Assembly (NCBI GenBank): GCA_946414345.1
Contig: CAMKOB010000001.1
Location: 20,619 to 84,618 of the forward strand
Direction of reading: 5' to 3'
Length of the DNA stretch: 64,000 nt
Source of the DNA: an uncultured Candidatus Saccharibacteria bacterium
GTDB lineage: Bacteria > Patescibacteriota > Saccharimonadia > Saccharimonadales > Saccharimonadaceae
A program made the translations under genes and the position numbers. Each line of letters starts with the position of its first letter. Positions within the stretch are counted from its first letter, which is position 1. Below the pieces are notes generated by a model. It saw nothing but the letters and a program-made list of their open reading frames with translations, made no database searches and was not told where the DNA came from. Shown piece by piece: positions 49,571-61,200 of the stretch.

Positions 49571-50608
49571 ATGGATTTAGAAAAAATAAAAGAAGAGCTC
49601 ACGCAAATTGAAGATTTTTTGGCGCGTCCAGATAGCTACAGCGACCCCAATTTTGCCGCCAAAGCAAAACGCGCGTCTTTACTTCGTGAAATTATTGAAT
49701 TAGACGAAAAAATCAAATCAGAAGAAAACAACTTAACTGAAGCTGAAGCCTTGCTTGAGGATCCAGAACTTGGCGAGATCGCCAAAGCCGACATCGAAAA
49801 CCTCAAAATCTCAATCCCGGCCTTAAAGGCTCGACTAGAAGAATTATTAATTCCCCGTAGTCCAGAAGACGACAAACCAGCCATCTTTGAAATTCGTGCC
49901 GGCGCCGGTGGTGATGAGGCTTCCCTTTTTGCTGGTGAACTGTACAGGCTCTATCTTAAATACGCCGAAAACCACAATCTTAAGTTTGAGCTTATGTCCC
50001 AGAACGAAAATGAGGCTGGTGGCATGAAAGAAGTAATTTTCAAGATTTCAGGCGATAACGCCTACGGTCAACTAAAATTTGAAGGTGGCGTACATCGTGT
50101 ACAACGCGTGCCGGTTACTGAATCTCAAGGTCGCATCCATACAAGTACGGCCACTGTCGCAGTCCTGCCAGAAGCAGCCGAAGAGGATCTCGAAATCAAC
50201 CCCGAAGACCTCCGCATCGACATTTATCGCTCAGGCGGACATGGCGGTCAAGGCGTCAATACGACTGATTCCGCCGTCCGTATCACACATCTCCCCACTG
50301 GAATTGTGGTTGCAATGCAAGACGAACGCTCCCAACAACAAAACCGTGTCAAAGCCATGAATATCCTTCGTTCACGCCTTCTTGAGCGCAAAAAAGAAGA
50401 AGAAATGAAAAATGCCTCCGAGGCTCGCAAATCTCTTATTGGCACCGGCGATCGTTCTGAGAAAATCCGCACTTATAACTTTCCTCAAGATCGCGTCACT
50501 GACCACCGCATTCACTACTCTCGTAGCAACATTGGTGCCGTCATGGACGGAGACATCGACGACATAATCACCGAACTCACCAAACATGAACGCAGCCTCT
50601 CAAACTAA
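49571..50608 (+). CDS. prfA: Peptide chain release factor 1
   Basis: 345 residues. The RF1 anticodon-like PVT is in [18 protein letters not shown], and the peptidyl-tRNA hydrolysis motif GGQ is in [19 protein letters not shown]. It reads UAA and UAG. The N-terminal helical domain (1-100) is complete. It begins six bases behind an extended -10 (leaderless) and overlaps prmC by 23 bases; PrmC methylates the GGQ glutamine. Confidence 0.97.
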   Translation: MDLEKIKEELTQIEDFLARPDSYSDPNFAAKAKRASLLREIIELDEKIKSEENNLTEAEALLEDPELGEIAKADIENLKISIPALKARLEELLIPRSPEDDKPAIFEIRAGAGGDEASLFAGELYRLYLKYAENHNLKFELMSQNENEAGGMKEVIFKISGDNAYGQLKFEGGVHRVQRVPVTESQGRIHTSTATVAVLPEAAEEDLEINPEDLRIDIYRSGGHGGQGVNTTDSAVRITHLPTGIVVAMQDERSQQQNRVKAMNILRSRLLERKKEEEMKNASEARKSLIGTGDRSEKIRTYNFPQDRVTDHRIHYSRSNIGAVMDGDIDDIITELTKHERSLSN

Positions 50609-51236
50609 AGACTTTTACGGTCGTGATTTTTTGGTGAGTCCAGATGTCCTGATTCCTCGTCCCGAAACAGAACAGCTTATTGATCAGGTTTTAGTGCTTG
50701 CCGGCAAGCCATTTCTCCCCGGCGTTAAACCTACAAAAAGAATTCTTCCACAAAATCCAACCATCTTAGATGTTGGAACAGGTTCGGGCTGCATTGCTAT
50801 AACTATCAAAAAGGAGCTCCCCGAAGCAGAAGTTTACGCAACAGATGTCTCCGAAAAAGCCCTCAGAATAGCACAAAAAAACGCCGAATTGCTCGACGCC
50901 CCTATAACCACTATTATGTCACATTTACTCGAAAAAGTAAAGAGGGGGACGCTTCCCACCCCGGATTTAATTGTTGCAAATTTGCCATACGTTGATAAAA
51001 ATTGGGATTGGCTCGATAAAAAATCCTTATCCAAAGAACCAGCCATTGCCCTCTACGCCGAAGATAATGGACTAAAACTAATTAAAGAATTAATCAAAGA
51101 AGTCAAAGAACTACAAATACATCATCTTATTCTCGAGGCAGATCCATGCCAACACGAAGCAATAAGAGAATACGCAAAAAAAATGGGCCTCCGTTTTAAA
51201 GAGGCCCGTGGCTTTATACTTTATTTTTCGGTATAG
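50586..51236 (+). CDS. prmC: Release factor glutamine methyltransferase PrmC, N-terminally short
   Basis: 216 residues against about 280 in typical PrmC: the N-terminal helical domain is missing. The catalytic domain keeps [12 protein letters not shown] (24-33), motif [14 protein letters not shown] and the substrate-binding NLPYV, which is NPPY in most relatives. The start codon overlaps prfA by 23 bases, so the short N-terminus is real unless an earlier start is hidden in prfA. The 3' end contains the hairpin that ends the convergent htrA gene. Confidence 0.9.
   Translation: MNAASQTKDFYGRDFLVSPDVLIPRPETEQLIDQVLVLAGKPFLPGVKPTKRILPQNPTILDVGTGSGCIAITIKKELPEAEVYATDVSEKALRIAQKNAELLDAPITTIMSHLLEKVKRGTLPTPDLIVANLPYVDKNWDWLDKKSLSKEPAIALYAEDNGLKLIKELIKEVKELQIHHLILEADPCQHEAIREYAKKMGLRFKEARGFILYFSV
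51175..51207 (-). terminator. Terminator of the HtrA gene, inside the prmC coding sequence
   Basis: GGGCCTC (51185-51191) pairs with GAGGCCC (51201-51207); on the minus strand an eight-T run follows. It is encoded by the Met-Gly-Leu-Arg-Phe-Lys-Glu-Ala codons of prmC. Confidence 0.82.
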
Positions 51237-52495
51237 GCACCAAGCGTAATATTTACGGCAATTTCTTTTCCTTCACGAATAACAGTAAACTGAACTGTAT
51301 CGCCAGGTTGATATTCGCCAATTAATGATGAGAGCGAACCTCTAGCACCAATCTTGACGCCATTAATAGCGGTGACTATATCTTTATTCTTTAAGCCAGC
51401 TTTTTCGGCCGGACTACCTGAAATTATAGCTGAATAAGTTGAAGAATTAAAGAGATAGACACCTTCACTAACTGGCAAATTGTAAGTTTTCATTATCTCA
51501 GGAGTAATCTCTATGCTATATACTCCAACGTAGGCACGCGAAGCTTTACCAGATTCCTTTAACTGTGTAAGCATACCTTTAACAGAAGAAATTGGGATTG
51601 CGAAACCCATATTTTCAGCCGTAGAAGAAGTTGCCGTATTGATGCCAATTACCTCACCAGCAGCATTTACGAGTGGGCCACCAGAATTCCCAGAATTAAT
51701 TGCAGCATCTGTCTGTATCATATCGGATAGTTGTTCGCTCATCGAACCGGTAGAATCAGTAGCGGTAAGGCTACGTCCTGTCCCTGAGATAATCCCAGAA
51801 GTAACCGAATTTTGGTATTGTCCAAGCGCATTTCCAATTGCAATTACTTGTTGGCCAACCGAAACAGTTTTTGAATCACCCAAGGTGGCAGCTTTCAACC
51901 CTGAAACATCTGCTACTTTTAAAAATGCTACATCGTTTAGAGGGTCAACTGCGGCGACTTCGACATCCTTATAAGAAGTCCCATCATTAAGTACTACAGA
52001 TATAGACTTTGCACCCTCGATAACGTGTTTATTGGTTAGAATATAACCATCTTCAGTCACAATGATACCAGTGCCAGCAGCCTCAGAAGTATAACTTTGG
52101 CCAAAATAACTAGTAGACACAACAGAAGTTAGGATAGAAACAACGCTTTCACTTACTTTCTCAACGGTATCAGCAACCGAACCTTCAACGAAACTTGCGG
52201 TATTACCATCTACGCTGCTGGTACCAAGTATTGTTAGTGGGGTATTAGCCTTTTCAAAACTTAAATAAGAAAAGACCGCACTTGTGCCGCTTAGAGCAAC
52301 CGCAATACAAGAAAGTGTAATCGCTAAATTATTCCCACTAGACTTCTTTTCGGAAGATGTAGACTCGTTCTTAACCGCGGAGGCCTGAGTGTCCGTAGGA
52401 TTAGTCTTTTGTGCCTCTGCAGTAGGCGCATGCGTAGCCTCAGCTTTTAAATCTTTAACTTCTTTTGCTTCAACAATTTTAGGTTTTCTTCCCAT
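51221..52495 (-). CDS. HtrA/DegP-like serine protease with PDZ domain
   Basis: 424 residues from the ATG at 52495 (AAAGGAGG upstream). A cytoplasmic, Ala/Thr/Lys-rich tail (1-48), one membrane helix (about 50-70), the trypsin-like domain with TNKHVI (His), NDVAFLKV (Asp) and GNSGGPLV (Ser), and a C-terminal PDZ (about 325-420). It degrades or refolds misfolded exported proteins. It overlaps prmC by 16 bases in convergent orientation and shares a transcript with the membrane protein 52512-53294. Confidence 0.94.
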   Translation of the reverse strand: MGRKPKIVEAKEVKDLKAEATHAPTAEAQKTNPTDTQASAVKNESTSSEKKSSGNNLAITLSCIAVALSGTSAVFSYLSFEKANTPLTILGTSSVDGNTASFVEGSVADTVEKVSESVVSILTSVVSTSYFGQSYTSEAAGTGIIVTEDGYILTNKHVIEGAKSISVVLNDGTSYKDVEVAAVDPLNDVAFLKVADVSGLKAATLGDSKTVSVGQQVIAIGNALGQYQNSVTSGIISGTGRSLTATDSTGSMSEQLSDMIQTDAAINSGNSGGPLVNAAGEVIGINTATSSTAENMGFAIPISSVKGMLTQLKESGKASRAYVGVYSIEITPEIMKTYNLPVSEGVYLFNSSTYSAIISGSPAEKAGLKNKDIVTAINGVKIGARGSLSSLIGEYQPGDTVQFTVIREGKEIAVNITLGAYTEK

Positions 52496-52511
52496 CTTGC
52501 CTCCTTTGTTA

Positions 52512-53294
52512 TTAAATGTTAAAAATAGGATTGCTGAAAAATAGAACAATTATCCCAACTAAAATCACACCAAATAAAACAGGACCCACGATATCACGGA
52601 ATCTAAAATCATCCTGATATTTTATCATCGCCTGACGCGCATAATTATATACAAAAGCGAAAATCGTTAATATAATGGCAAGTTGCGGAATACGAATTCC
52701 AGTTCGCCCAAAAGTATAAACAATACCCCAACCGTTGCACATCCAAGCAACTTCAGCAAAAATCAGACCACAAATTAAAGTAGTCAGAGTATAATCACGG
52801 TCGCTTGTTTGTGATAAAACATGGCGACTAGCAGCATATCCTACTAAGAAAGAAAGCACCACTGGCACAATTGAATTAAGGTTTGCCGACATAATGGTTA
52901 CAGCTGAAATACCGAGAAATACTGATATTAAGGATTGAATGAGGGTAGCTGTTTCGCTAGACATTGGCTTAATGACGATTAACCAAATTACATAAATCAA
53001 CATTAAGATAAAATGTGCAGGAAGGAGTGCGCTGCCAGCATAGTAGGATAATAATACCACCGAAAGACCGACTAATAAATCAACAAGATTTGACTTAATG
53101 TTTAGCCATAAATAGCGATGACGTACTGCAAAAATACGCCATTTTGAGACAACAACCAACAGAATACCAAGAATTGGGTTGCCGCTAAAAACAGTAATAA
53201 GTACCGCCGCGATGCCGAGCATCATGTTCAAAAAAACATGAACTGCATTCGACGCAATATTTCTCGATTTACGTGCAAATACAAAATCAGCCAT
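52512..53294 (-). CDS. Conserved multi-pass membrane protein of unknown function
   Basis: 260 residues with seven to eight membrane helices. The first polar segment FARKSRNIASNAVHVFLNMMLG and SKWRIFAVRHRYLWLNIKSN are the most striking loops. No transporter signature is recognised. TGaTATAAT ends nine bases before the ATG, and htrA follows after 16 bases, suggesting a link with protein quality control at the membrane. Confidence 0.72.
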   Translation of the reverse strand: MADFVFARKSRNIASNAVHVFLNMMLGIAAVLITVFSGNPILGILLVVVSKWRIFAVRHRYLWLNIKSNLVDLLVGLSVVLLSYYAGSALLPAHFILMLIYVIWLIVIKPMSSETATLIQSLISVFLGISAVTIMSANLNSIVPVVLSFLVGYAASRHVLSQTSDRDYTLTTLICGLIFAEVAWMCNGWGIVYTFGRTGIRIPQLAIILTIFAFVYNYARQAMIKYQDDFRFRDIVGPVLFGVILVGIIVLFFSNPIFNI

Positions 53295-53367
53295 ATATAG
53301 TATATTATATCAAAAATCTAAAATAAAACTAAAAAAACGATTTAGCTTATTTTTAAAAACAAAAGCA

Positions 53368-53376
53368 TGGTATAAT
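53368..53376 (+). promoter_or_regulatory. Extended -10 promoter of lepB
   Basis: TGgTATAAT ending six bases before the ATG at 53383; leaderless mRNA predicted. Confidence 0.6.
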
Positions 53377-53382
53377 AAAAGA

Positions 53383-54066
53383 ATGAATCCAACTTTTTTT
53401 CAAAAACACCCACTTGTTAAAGACATCTTTAGTTTAGGTGCTTTTGTTGTCGCAATAGTTATTGGTACATTGATTTTAAACACATATATTTATCGTTCGT
53501 ACAACGTAGTCGGCAAAAGTATGGAAAACACTTTACATGATGAAGATCGCGTAATCGTTAACCGTGCCGCAGTGTCATGGGCGCATTTCTTGGGCCAAGA
53601 ATATGTGCCAGAGCGAGGCCAGATTATCGTGTTTATGAATGAAGACAGCGAAGCGGTTGACGCCTACAAACAAAATGGAGTCCAAAATCCAGTCACCTGT
53701 ACTGTACCGAGCAACGCAAAAGACCAATACATTATTAAACGCGTAATTGCCTTTCCTGGAGAGCGCGTTGTAGTAAAAGATGGCATTATGACTATCTATC
53801 AATGGGATGAAGAGAAGAATGATTGGAATGAAGGCACGATCTACGATAACGAATGGCGTCTTTCTGATACGGAAGGCCCAAAAGAACACACGTCTGGCGA
53901 AGTTGACACAGTTGTTCCAAAAGGCGAACTCTTTGTCTCTGGCGACAATCGAGAAGGATCAAACTCTTGGGATTCACGCAATGGGCTTGGTACTATACCA
54001 TACTGTCGAGTAGTTGGCCCAGTTGTATTAAGGTTATTCCCATTCGACAAAATTCGCAGTTTCTAA
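53383..54066 (+). CDS. lepB: Signal peptidase I
   Basis: 227 residues: one N-terminal membrane helix (about 14-35), catalytic Ser46 in GKSMENTL, catalytic Lys119 in YIIKRVIAFPGE, and the GDNREGSNSWDSR box near 185-197. It removes Sec signal peptides outside the membrane, which the many secreted proteins of this region need. The segment between the boxes is longer than in minimal Gram-positive enzymes (about 120-180). Monocistronic. Confidence 0.95.
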   Translation: MNPTFFQKHPLVKDIFSLGAFVVAIVIGTLILNTYIYRSYNVVGKSMENTLHDEDRVIVNRAAVSWAHFLGQEYVPERGQIIVFMNEDSEAVDAYKQNGVQNPVTCTVPSNAKDQYIIKRVIAFPGERVVVKDGIMTIYQWDEEKNDWNEGTIYDNEWRLSDTEGPKEHTSGEVDTVVPKGELFVSGDNREGSNSWDSRNGLGTIPYCRVVGPVVLRLFPFDKIRSF

Positions 54067-54085
54067 AGCCACTAAAAGAATACTA

Positions 54086-55255
54086 CTAATCAGATATTTT
54101 ACCAATCATTTTAACAGATTCAGCTTCTGGCAACTCTTCGACGTCACGAAGTTTACGCTCGATAGACCGTGAAGTGGTTTTTGCGGATTCAATCTTACTC
54201 GCAGATTCGACCAATTTCTTTTGTACACCTTCAAGTAAATCAGAAAATTTGCCAAATTGGGTTTTTACGGCACCAAGCGTCTGCCAAACCTCAGCTGAAC
54301 GTTTTTCAATAGCTACAGTTTTAAACCCCATCAAAAGTCCATTTAGAGCTACTGGTAAAGTAGATGGGCTCGCAACCGAAACATGATATTTTTGTCTCAA
54401 TTCGTCAGACAGGCCAGGAATACGCAAGATTTCTGCATATAAAGACTCTGTTGGCACAAACATCATACCAAAATCAGTTGTCATCGGGGGGTCAAGATAC
54501 TTAGATGATATTTTTTTAGCTTGTTCTTTAACGTCGGCTGCCAAAGCTTTTGAGTATTTCTCAATCTCAGTTTTATCACCATTATCATAGGCCGCAATAA
54601 GCCTCGAATAATTCTCTACGGGAAATTTACTGTCTATCGGCAAATAAACTAAATTTTCAGCATCTTTACCGGGCATCTTAATTGCAAATTCAACACGATC
54701 ACTACTTCCCTTTTTTGTAATAATATTCTCTTCGTATTGCGATTTGTTTAAGATATCTTGGATGATAGCACCGAGCTGGACCTCACCATAAATACCCCTA
54801 GTTTTTACGCCTTCCATAACCTTCTTTAAACTACCAACTTCAGAAGTCATATTCCTAACTTCACCTAGACCTTGATAGACCTGTGTTAACTGAGCGGAAA
54901 TAGATTTAAAGCTTTCATTAAAACGTTTTTCAACAGAAGCTTTAAGCTTTTCATCAACAGTTTCACGCATCTCATCTAATTTTTTTTCATTGCTACTTCT
55001 TACCTGCTCAAGACTCTTTTCATTGCTAGATTGTAATCGTTCAAGATTATCAGCAATCTCTTTACGATTTTCTCGAAAATTACGATCGATGGCGGGATTG
55101 ATTTTGCCAACCTCACCCTCAACGCGTATCAAACGTTCTTCCATCGACTTGAAATCTATCGGATTATGTTCGTTTGACTTACGTAAAAGCAAAACAATTA
55201 CTACAACCAATAAAACTATTATTATTACCCCCACAACACCTAAAATTATATCCAT
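54086..55255 (-). CDS. rmuC: RmuC-family DNA recombination protein
   Basis: 389 residues: membrane helix (about 2-24), a long coiled coil (about 30-130, LVEV-type heptads with SNEKSLEQVRSSNEKKLDEMRE) and the RmuC nuclease-like domain (about 155-330) with GIYGEVQLGAIIQDIL, VEFAIKMPG, YLPIDSKFPVENY and FVPTESLYAEIL. The D-S-K-F-P motif fits a PD-(D/E)XK fold. It limits inversions at short repeats in E. coli. TGtTAGAAT ends six bases before the ATG. Confidence 0.92.
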   Translation of the reverse strand: MDIILGVVGVIIIVLLVVVIVLLLRKSNEHNPIDFKSMEERLIRVEGEVGKINPAIDRNFRENRKEIADNLERLQSSNEKSLEQVRSSNEKKLDEMRETVDEKLKASVEKRFNESFKSISAQLTQVYQGLGEVRNMTSEVGSLKKVMEGVKTRGIYGEVQLGAIIQDILNKSQYEENIITKKGSSDRVEFAIKMPGKDAENLVYLPIDSKFPVENYSRLIAAYDNGDKTEIEKYSKALAADVKEQAKKISSKYLDPPMTTDFGMMFVPTESLYAEILRIPGLSDELRQKYHVSVASPSTLPVALNGLLMGFKTVAIEKRSAEVWQTLGAVKTQFGKFSDLLEGVQKKLVESASKIESAKTTSRSIERKLRDVEELPEAESVKMIGKISD

Positions 55256-55290
55256 AAACCTATTCTAACACATTTCATAATATTTCGATA

Positions 55291-58200
55291 CTACGAATCG
55301 TTGTGCTTACACAGCGCAATATAGGCAGCGGTAGAGAGACCAGTTGCGGCGGTTAATCCAGCGACAGCTAGCAGATTAACCTCAGGAGTCGACTCAACAT
55401 TTACCTCACCAGAATTATTACTAGAATCAACAAAGTGTGTAACACCAAGCGGAGCAGTATATCCAGTATCTAAGGCATCTTCCTCAGACTCCTCAGGCCC
55501 ACCGGGCTCCACGTTATTAGAATAATTCATCGAAATATTTTCTTGATTAAGTGAATTATTCGATGCCGCGGGTGTAGAAGACGTAATATTCACCATCGCT
55601 GATCTAAACTGTTGAACTAGGTTAGCATTTGCATTGGGGTTCGCCATATACCAGTTATAAATATCTTGTGTCGTAAGCACATAATCCATCATAAAGACAA
55701 ATTTCAAAGCATTATTTGAAGCTTTTTGTTTATAATACCTTGTTCTGTCAAAGAGTCCTGAAAGATGCGTCAAAGAATATTCCTCATATCTGGCCTCATC
55801 TGGCACACCAAGTAACCCTTCGAGAAGATAAGCAACAGTGCCAGTTCTATCAGCGCCAACACGACAATGGAAATATATGTTTTTGTTAGCAACTACATCA
55901 TTCATAATATCTGTAACTGCAGTCCAAGCCTTCAAATAATTGCTTCCGGTAGTTAAATCTACATCAAAATTATAGTGTATCACAGAATCCTGTTGATATT
56001 GCGACAGCTTTGTGTCACCACCAAGCTCGGTGCCATCACTCAAGTCATATTCCTTTACGATGCCAAGGTTAGTCAATTCTGTAGCATTAGAAGCATCAGA
56101 CCAAAGTCTTTCACCGCGGAAGAGTTTTCCATATTCGAGAGTACCAGTAATGGTATTATTGTTGGCATCAGTATAAGTTACTGGCAAACCGCCCAAATCA
56201 CGCGTATTCCTAATCTGCCCAGTATCCACCCAGCGTCGTCCATTTGTAGAAGTTGCAGTCACATAACCATAAACAGAGCTGTCATCGGACTTAACCCAAT
56301 AATAACTTTGGCCCGGAATCATATTGTGTATAATGCCATTATCGGCTTTCGCATAAGAAACTTGCGCACCAAGAGTTGAATTATTCAAGTCATAAAGATA
56401 TACATCAAGTGGGGCACCAATTTTAGTGTCAAACGCATCCGGCTTCGAGCAATCGACTGAACCATTCCCCCAAGCTGTCGGATTTACGGTTGTGGTTGCC
56501 GCATCACCATAACCCGGAATCATACAATGGTTTGTCTCAAAATTAGATTTTAATCCAGACCAAAACCCAGCCTCAGATAATTGAGTTGTGTCACCCCAAG
56601 TTGAACTATTAATCGGAGAGTTTTCGTTAAAGGTTGTAATATTAATCGGGCTTTGAATCCAATTATTTATAATAGTTTGGTACCCACGAGTTGCATCATT
56701 AGAAACATCAAATGTTACTGGAATGTTAGAAGATGTATAGTTCCAATGAGCAACATATGTCTCATGGCTATCAGGCGTAGTAGAAGAAGTGACAGCTACG
56801 GCTGGAGAGACTGATTCGTCATACCAACCATCAAAAGTGTAATTAGAGTTGGGCGGAGTAGGTGTCGGTAGTGTTCCAAGTTGATCACCAATCGTAACAG
56901 CAAAACTTGTTGGATTCACGGTACCACCATTTGCATCTAAATTAATTAAATAGTCCGTATCGGCACCGAGTCTAATGTACATATCGGTAATTATGCCAGT
57001 TAATGGACGCTGAGGAGAAGTACCATTTGACTGGACGCTTGCACCAAACCAAACTTTTGTATCGAAATACAACCTAGTTATGCTGGTGATATCTTGCAAC
57101 AAGGTAACTGGGCCATCGTTGATTGAATAATACATTTTTGATGTCGGTGTGCCATTATCATTGGTAATTCGACGCATGATACGTACGGTTTTTACAGTAG
57201 TATAAGGAATTTGTATAGACACACCATCATTTCCGCTCCATTTTTGGGTAATTTCCAAGTTTGATGAATGATTAGAATAACGACGGAAGACAAATCCAGG
57301 ATAATTATTTGTTTTATTTTCTTGCTTGGAATTTACAAAGGTCGCCTGATTGGCATTAACGGAAGGATTATATTCGATAATCGTAAAGCCAACATCAAAA
57401 TCTTTATCATAATTTGCTTGAGTGAATAATTGGATACCCGTGTCAATATAAGTCTTTACTTTATTTGAAGCACTACAGTAATCGCCAGAGACATTACCAG
57501 AACCGAAAGTGCAGGCATTTACCTCAGACCAAACAATTGGGAAACCAGAAGTATCCTCGACCCATTTAGCATAAAAAGTTATATCAGATGTGATAATTGT
57601 TGCAGGGGTGACTTCATTGTAAAAAGTACCGTCATCAGTATACCAACCAAAGAACTTGTAATTCGTCCTTGTCGCATCGGGCAACGTATTAATCGCATCT
57701 CCGTTTGCAACCGAATCAATATAATAATCAGCAGTTCCGCCATTTGCATTATAAGTTACTTGATACATAGTAACGGAGCTTGAAAATACCTCAACAGGAA
57801 TAGAAAGTGTAAGTCCAGACTGTAAACCAGTCATTACAATAGAAGTAGAACCTTCAGAAACGCCAGTTACCACACCAGTGGTGGCATCAACGGAAGCGAT
57901 ACCCGAATCAGCAGAAGAGAAAGTGTAGCCCTCAATACTAGAAGCATTGTTAACTACTATGGCTATCTGACCGCCAACAGACAAAGACAAATCGTTATTA
58001 GCAATAATTGCCTGCTGTACATCAAGCTTCCAATGTGCATAATAAGTGACGTCACCATCTGGAATTGTCTCACTGGTAACCAAAGTTCCACCCTGAGTAT
58101 ACCAACCTTGGAAAGCGTTATTAGCAAGCGTTGGGTCAGGCGAAGGGTAATTTGATCCTAGCGCACTACCTATTACCACATAGACTGGAGAGACGACAGG

Positions 58201-61200
58201 CGAACCTCCTTGCGAATCAAATGTTATTTCAAATGTTGAACTTGGATCAACCACACTGACGGTAATTGTTTGAGTGTCGCCAGAATCATCACCAGTCATA
58301 GTAATAGTTGTCGTACCAATAGTCAGTGCTGTTATCTCACCAGTAGTTGAGTTAACAGTAGCAACAGAAGAATTATTTGAAGTAAATGAATATGGCTCAA
58401 GCTCAGCAGAATTAATGACGTTGATAGTAGCCGTATTACCCTCGCCAATAGTAAAGCTGTTACTATTAATCTCTGCAAGAGCAACCGATTTTTTCCATTG
58501 AGCATGATATGTAGTGTCACCTTCAGGAACAGTAGTACTAGTCACCATAGTTCCACCAGTCTCACTTGTATACCAACCCTGGAAAACGTAGTTTGTTTTA
58601 GTTGGATCGGTTGATGGATAGTTAGAACCAAGTGCGTCACCATCATTAATTGATACAGCAGAAGGAGAAGTCCCATTATGCGCATCAAAAGTAATAGTGT
58701 ATATAATTTGGGGAGGGGACCATTGCTCAACCAAATTAATTGGCACCTCAATAGTAGCACGAGCTGTATTGGCAGTAGTGTTGGTAGTAATTTGTCGCGT
58801 ACCAGTATGAATACGGTATCTATTAGAACCTTCTGCCTCAAGCCATATTCCATCTCTACGAGTAGTAACAGTATAATTTGATTGTTCCAAAAGGTAAACA
58901 CAGTTTCCATTATTACCGATATTGGTCACATTCAAAGAGCCGGCGCTACAAACAGTTTGAACTTCTTCCCTAGTCATAAATCTCGCAACTCTTGTATCGG
59001 CAAACACCTGAAGATGTGTATTAGTCCAAGTAGCACTAGTTGGAAGAGCCGCAATGGCGGTATCATAATCTTGATCGTTGGCCTGTTGAGTACTTCTATA
59101 ATAAACAAATTTAGCATTAGTACCATTCATACCAATATAGTAGAATCTTTCATCTGCCGAATCCCAAATTCCATTAGCATTAACATCACAGTCATATGCA
59201 TCGCCATAAGACATCGTAGAAGAATCCGGTATCGTACCATAAGTTATTATACTCCCTCTCGAATAGCCAGTGCCGTTTGTGCTACAGCCACCCGACCTAG
59301 AGCAAGTCTCCTGGTGGAGAGAGCTGGCAGGCGCAATTTTACAAACATAGAAGGAAGGAACCCATTTAGCATAATACTGTGTTGGGGTATTAGAATCGAA
59401 AACGGTCGTAGTCGTAAGCTCGAATCCAGTACCATTTGTGCCAGAATACCAACCGTCAAGAGAATAATCTGCTCTGACGGAAATTGGCAAACTACCTAAA
59501 CTACCACCGTCGGCAACCTCAATGTCCGCGACTGAAGAACCACCTTGCGAATCAAAGGAAACCGTATATAGATTATTCCCAACAGTGACACTTATAGTCT
59601 TAGTCAAGCCAGACAGAGTGCCGGTCATAGTAATAGTAGTTTTACCAACAGCAACAGCAGTTATCTCACCCGTAGTTGGATTAACAGACGCAATAGAAGA
59701 ATTATTGGAAGTAAAGGTATAGGGTTCCAAATCGGCGGAATTAGTCACGTTTATCGATTTATTTGTGTTAATGGCCATATGTATTTCTGAACTTGTAAAT
59801 TCCGCCTGCGAAACAGCTTTTACCCAATGAGCCCAATAGGTTTCATTTCCTACTGGTATCGTACTCGGCGTAACCAAATCACCACCATTCTGCAATGTAT
59901 ACCATCCCGTAAAAGCCCAGTCCGTTCTTGTAACCTCCGGTAAAGTACCGAGAGCGCCACCGTTAAAGACAAAGAAAGAATTCGAAGCTGGAACACCACC
60001 ATTGCCCTTAAACTCAATTAAATGCAAGTTTGATTCATCGAAATCACCCAATCTAATATACATGTTGCTTAAATCAGCCTCTATAAAGCGTTTAGCATCA
60101 GTACATACGCCAGCAGTTTCGTTACCGGTACAATCATCTGCTGGATAAGCACCAAACCACGTAGTTAAAGCGAACTGCTGATCAAAATTAGTGATATTTT
60201 GAATTTCAATCAATGGCCCATTATTAAAACGCGCATAAATAATATGGTTAATCCTAAAGACACTAATTTCAGTCGAAGTATATGGTGTAATTGCATCCTT
60301 GCTATTTGCATTATCAGCTCCGTGGCCAGAAGTACTCCTAACTTGAATACTGTCGCCGCTACGCCTAACAATAATTCCAGGAGCTTTACCATCGTATGGT
60401 GCATCGTCTACTGAAGTCGCCAATTTATCGCTTACGAAAGTCTGTTGTGTATCTACCGAATTGTCTTGTTCGGACGGAAGATAATGTTCAATCGTAAAAT
60501 GTATTTCGTAATCCTTTAAATAATTTTCATTACTATATAAAGCAATTTCGGTATCAATAAACTTAACATCTGAATATTTCTGACATTGAGAACCAGTTAT
60601 ATTACTATTTGTTGCACCATTAAATTCACAAAGACCCATATGACTCCAAACAATTGGGAATTGCTCCGCGAGCCATATTGCGTAAAGGGTAATGTTTTCG
60701 CCAGCCGTCTGATCTATTGCATATTGATCACTCGGATCGTAAACGTTACCAGAGCAAACATAATTTCCAGTCGTAGAATCAATTGTTGTAGGAACATCAC
60801 ACCAGCCACCAAATGTCAAATCTGCGCTTGACACAACAGGAACCGCGCTGCTTAAAGTTCCATAACTTTGGGCAGCAGGGGTTTCTCCGTCAACAGATAA
60901 AGCCTGGGGGTTCGGATCCGGCATTCCAGTGACAGTTTCTTGGGTATTTGCGTTATATGTAACGTTGTATACTACTGCATTAGCGATAGCGATCAAATTG
61001 TAGGTGTAGGAATATGAACCGGAAGGTGTCTCAAATCCAATTTTCGCACCAAAAGCAATAGTGTATTCATCAGCAACGTTGTTAGCAACACTCGACTTCG
61101 CTAATAGATCACCGCTAGTGGAGGGAGCGGGTAGGAAATTCGAGTTTGCGATAACGGTGTCGACCCCACCGCTAGTAGTAATATATTGGCTTGGCATGAA

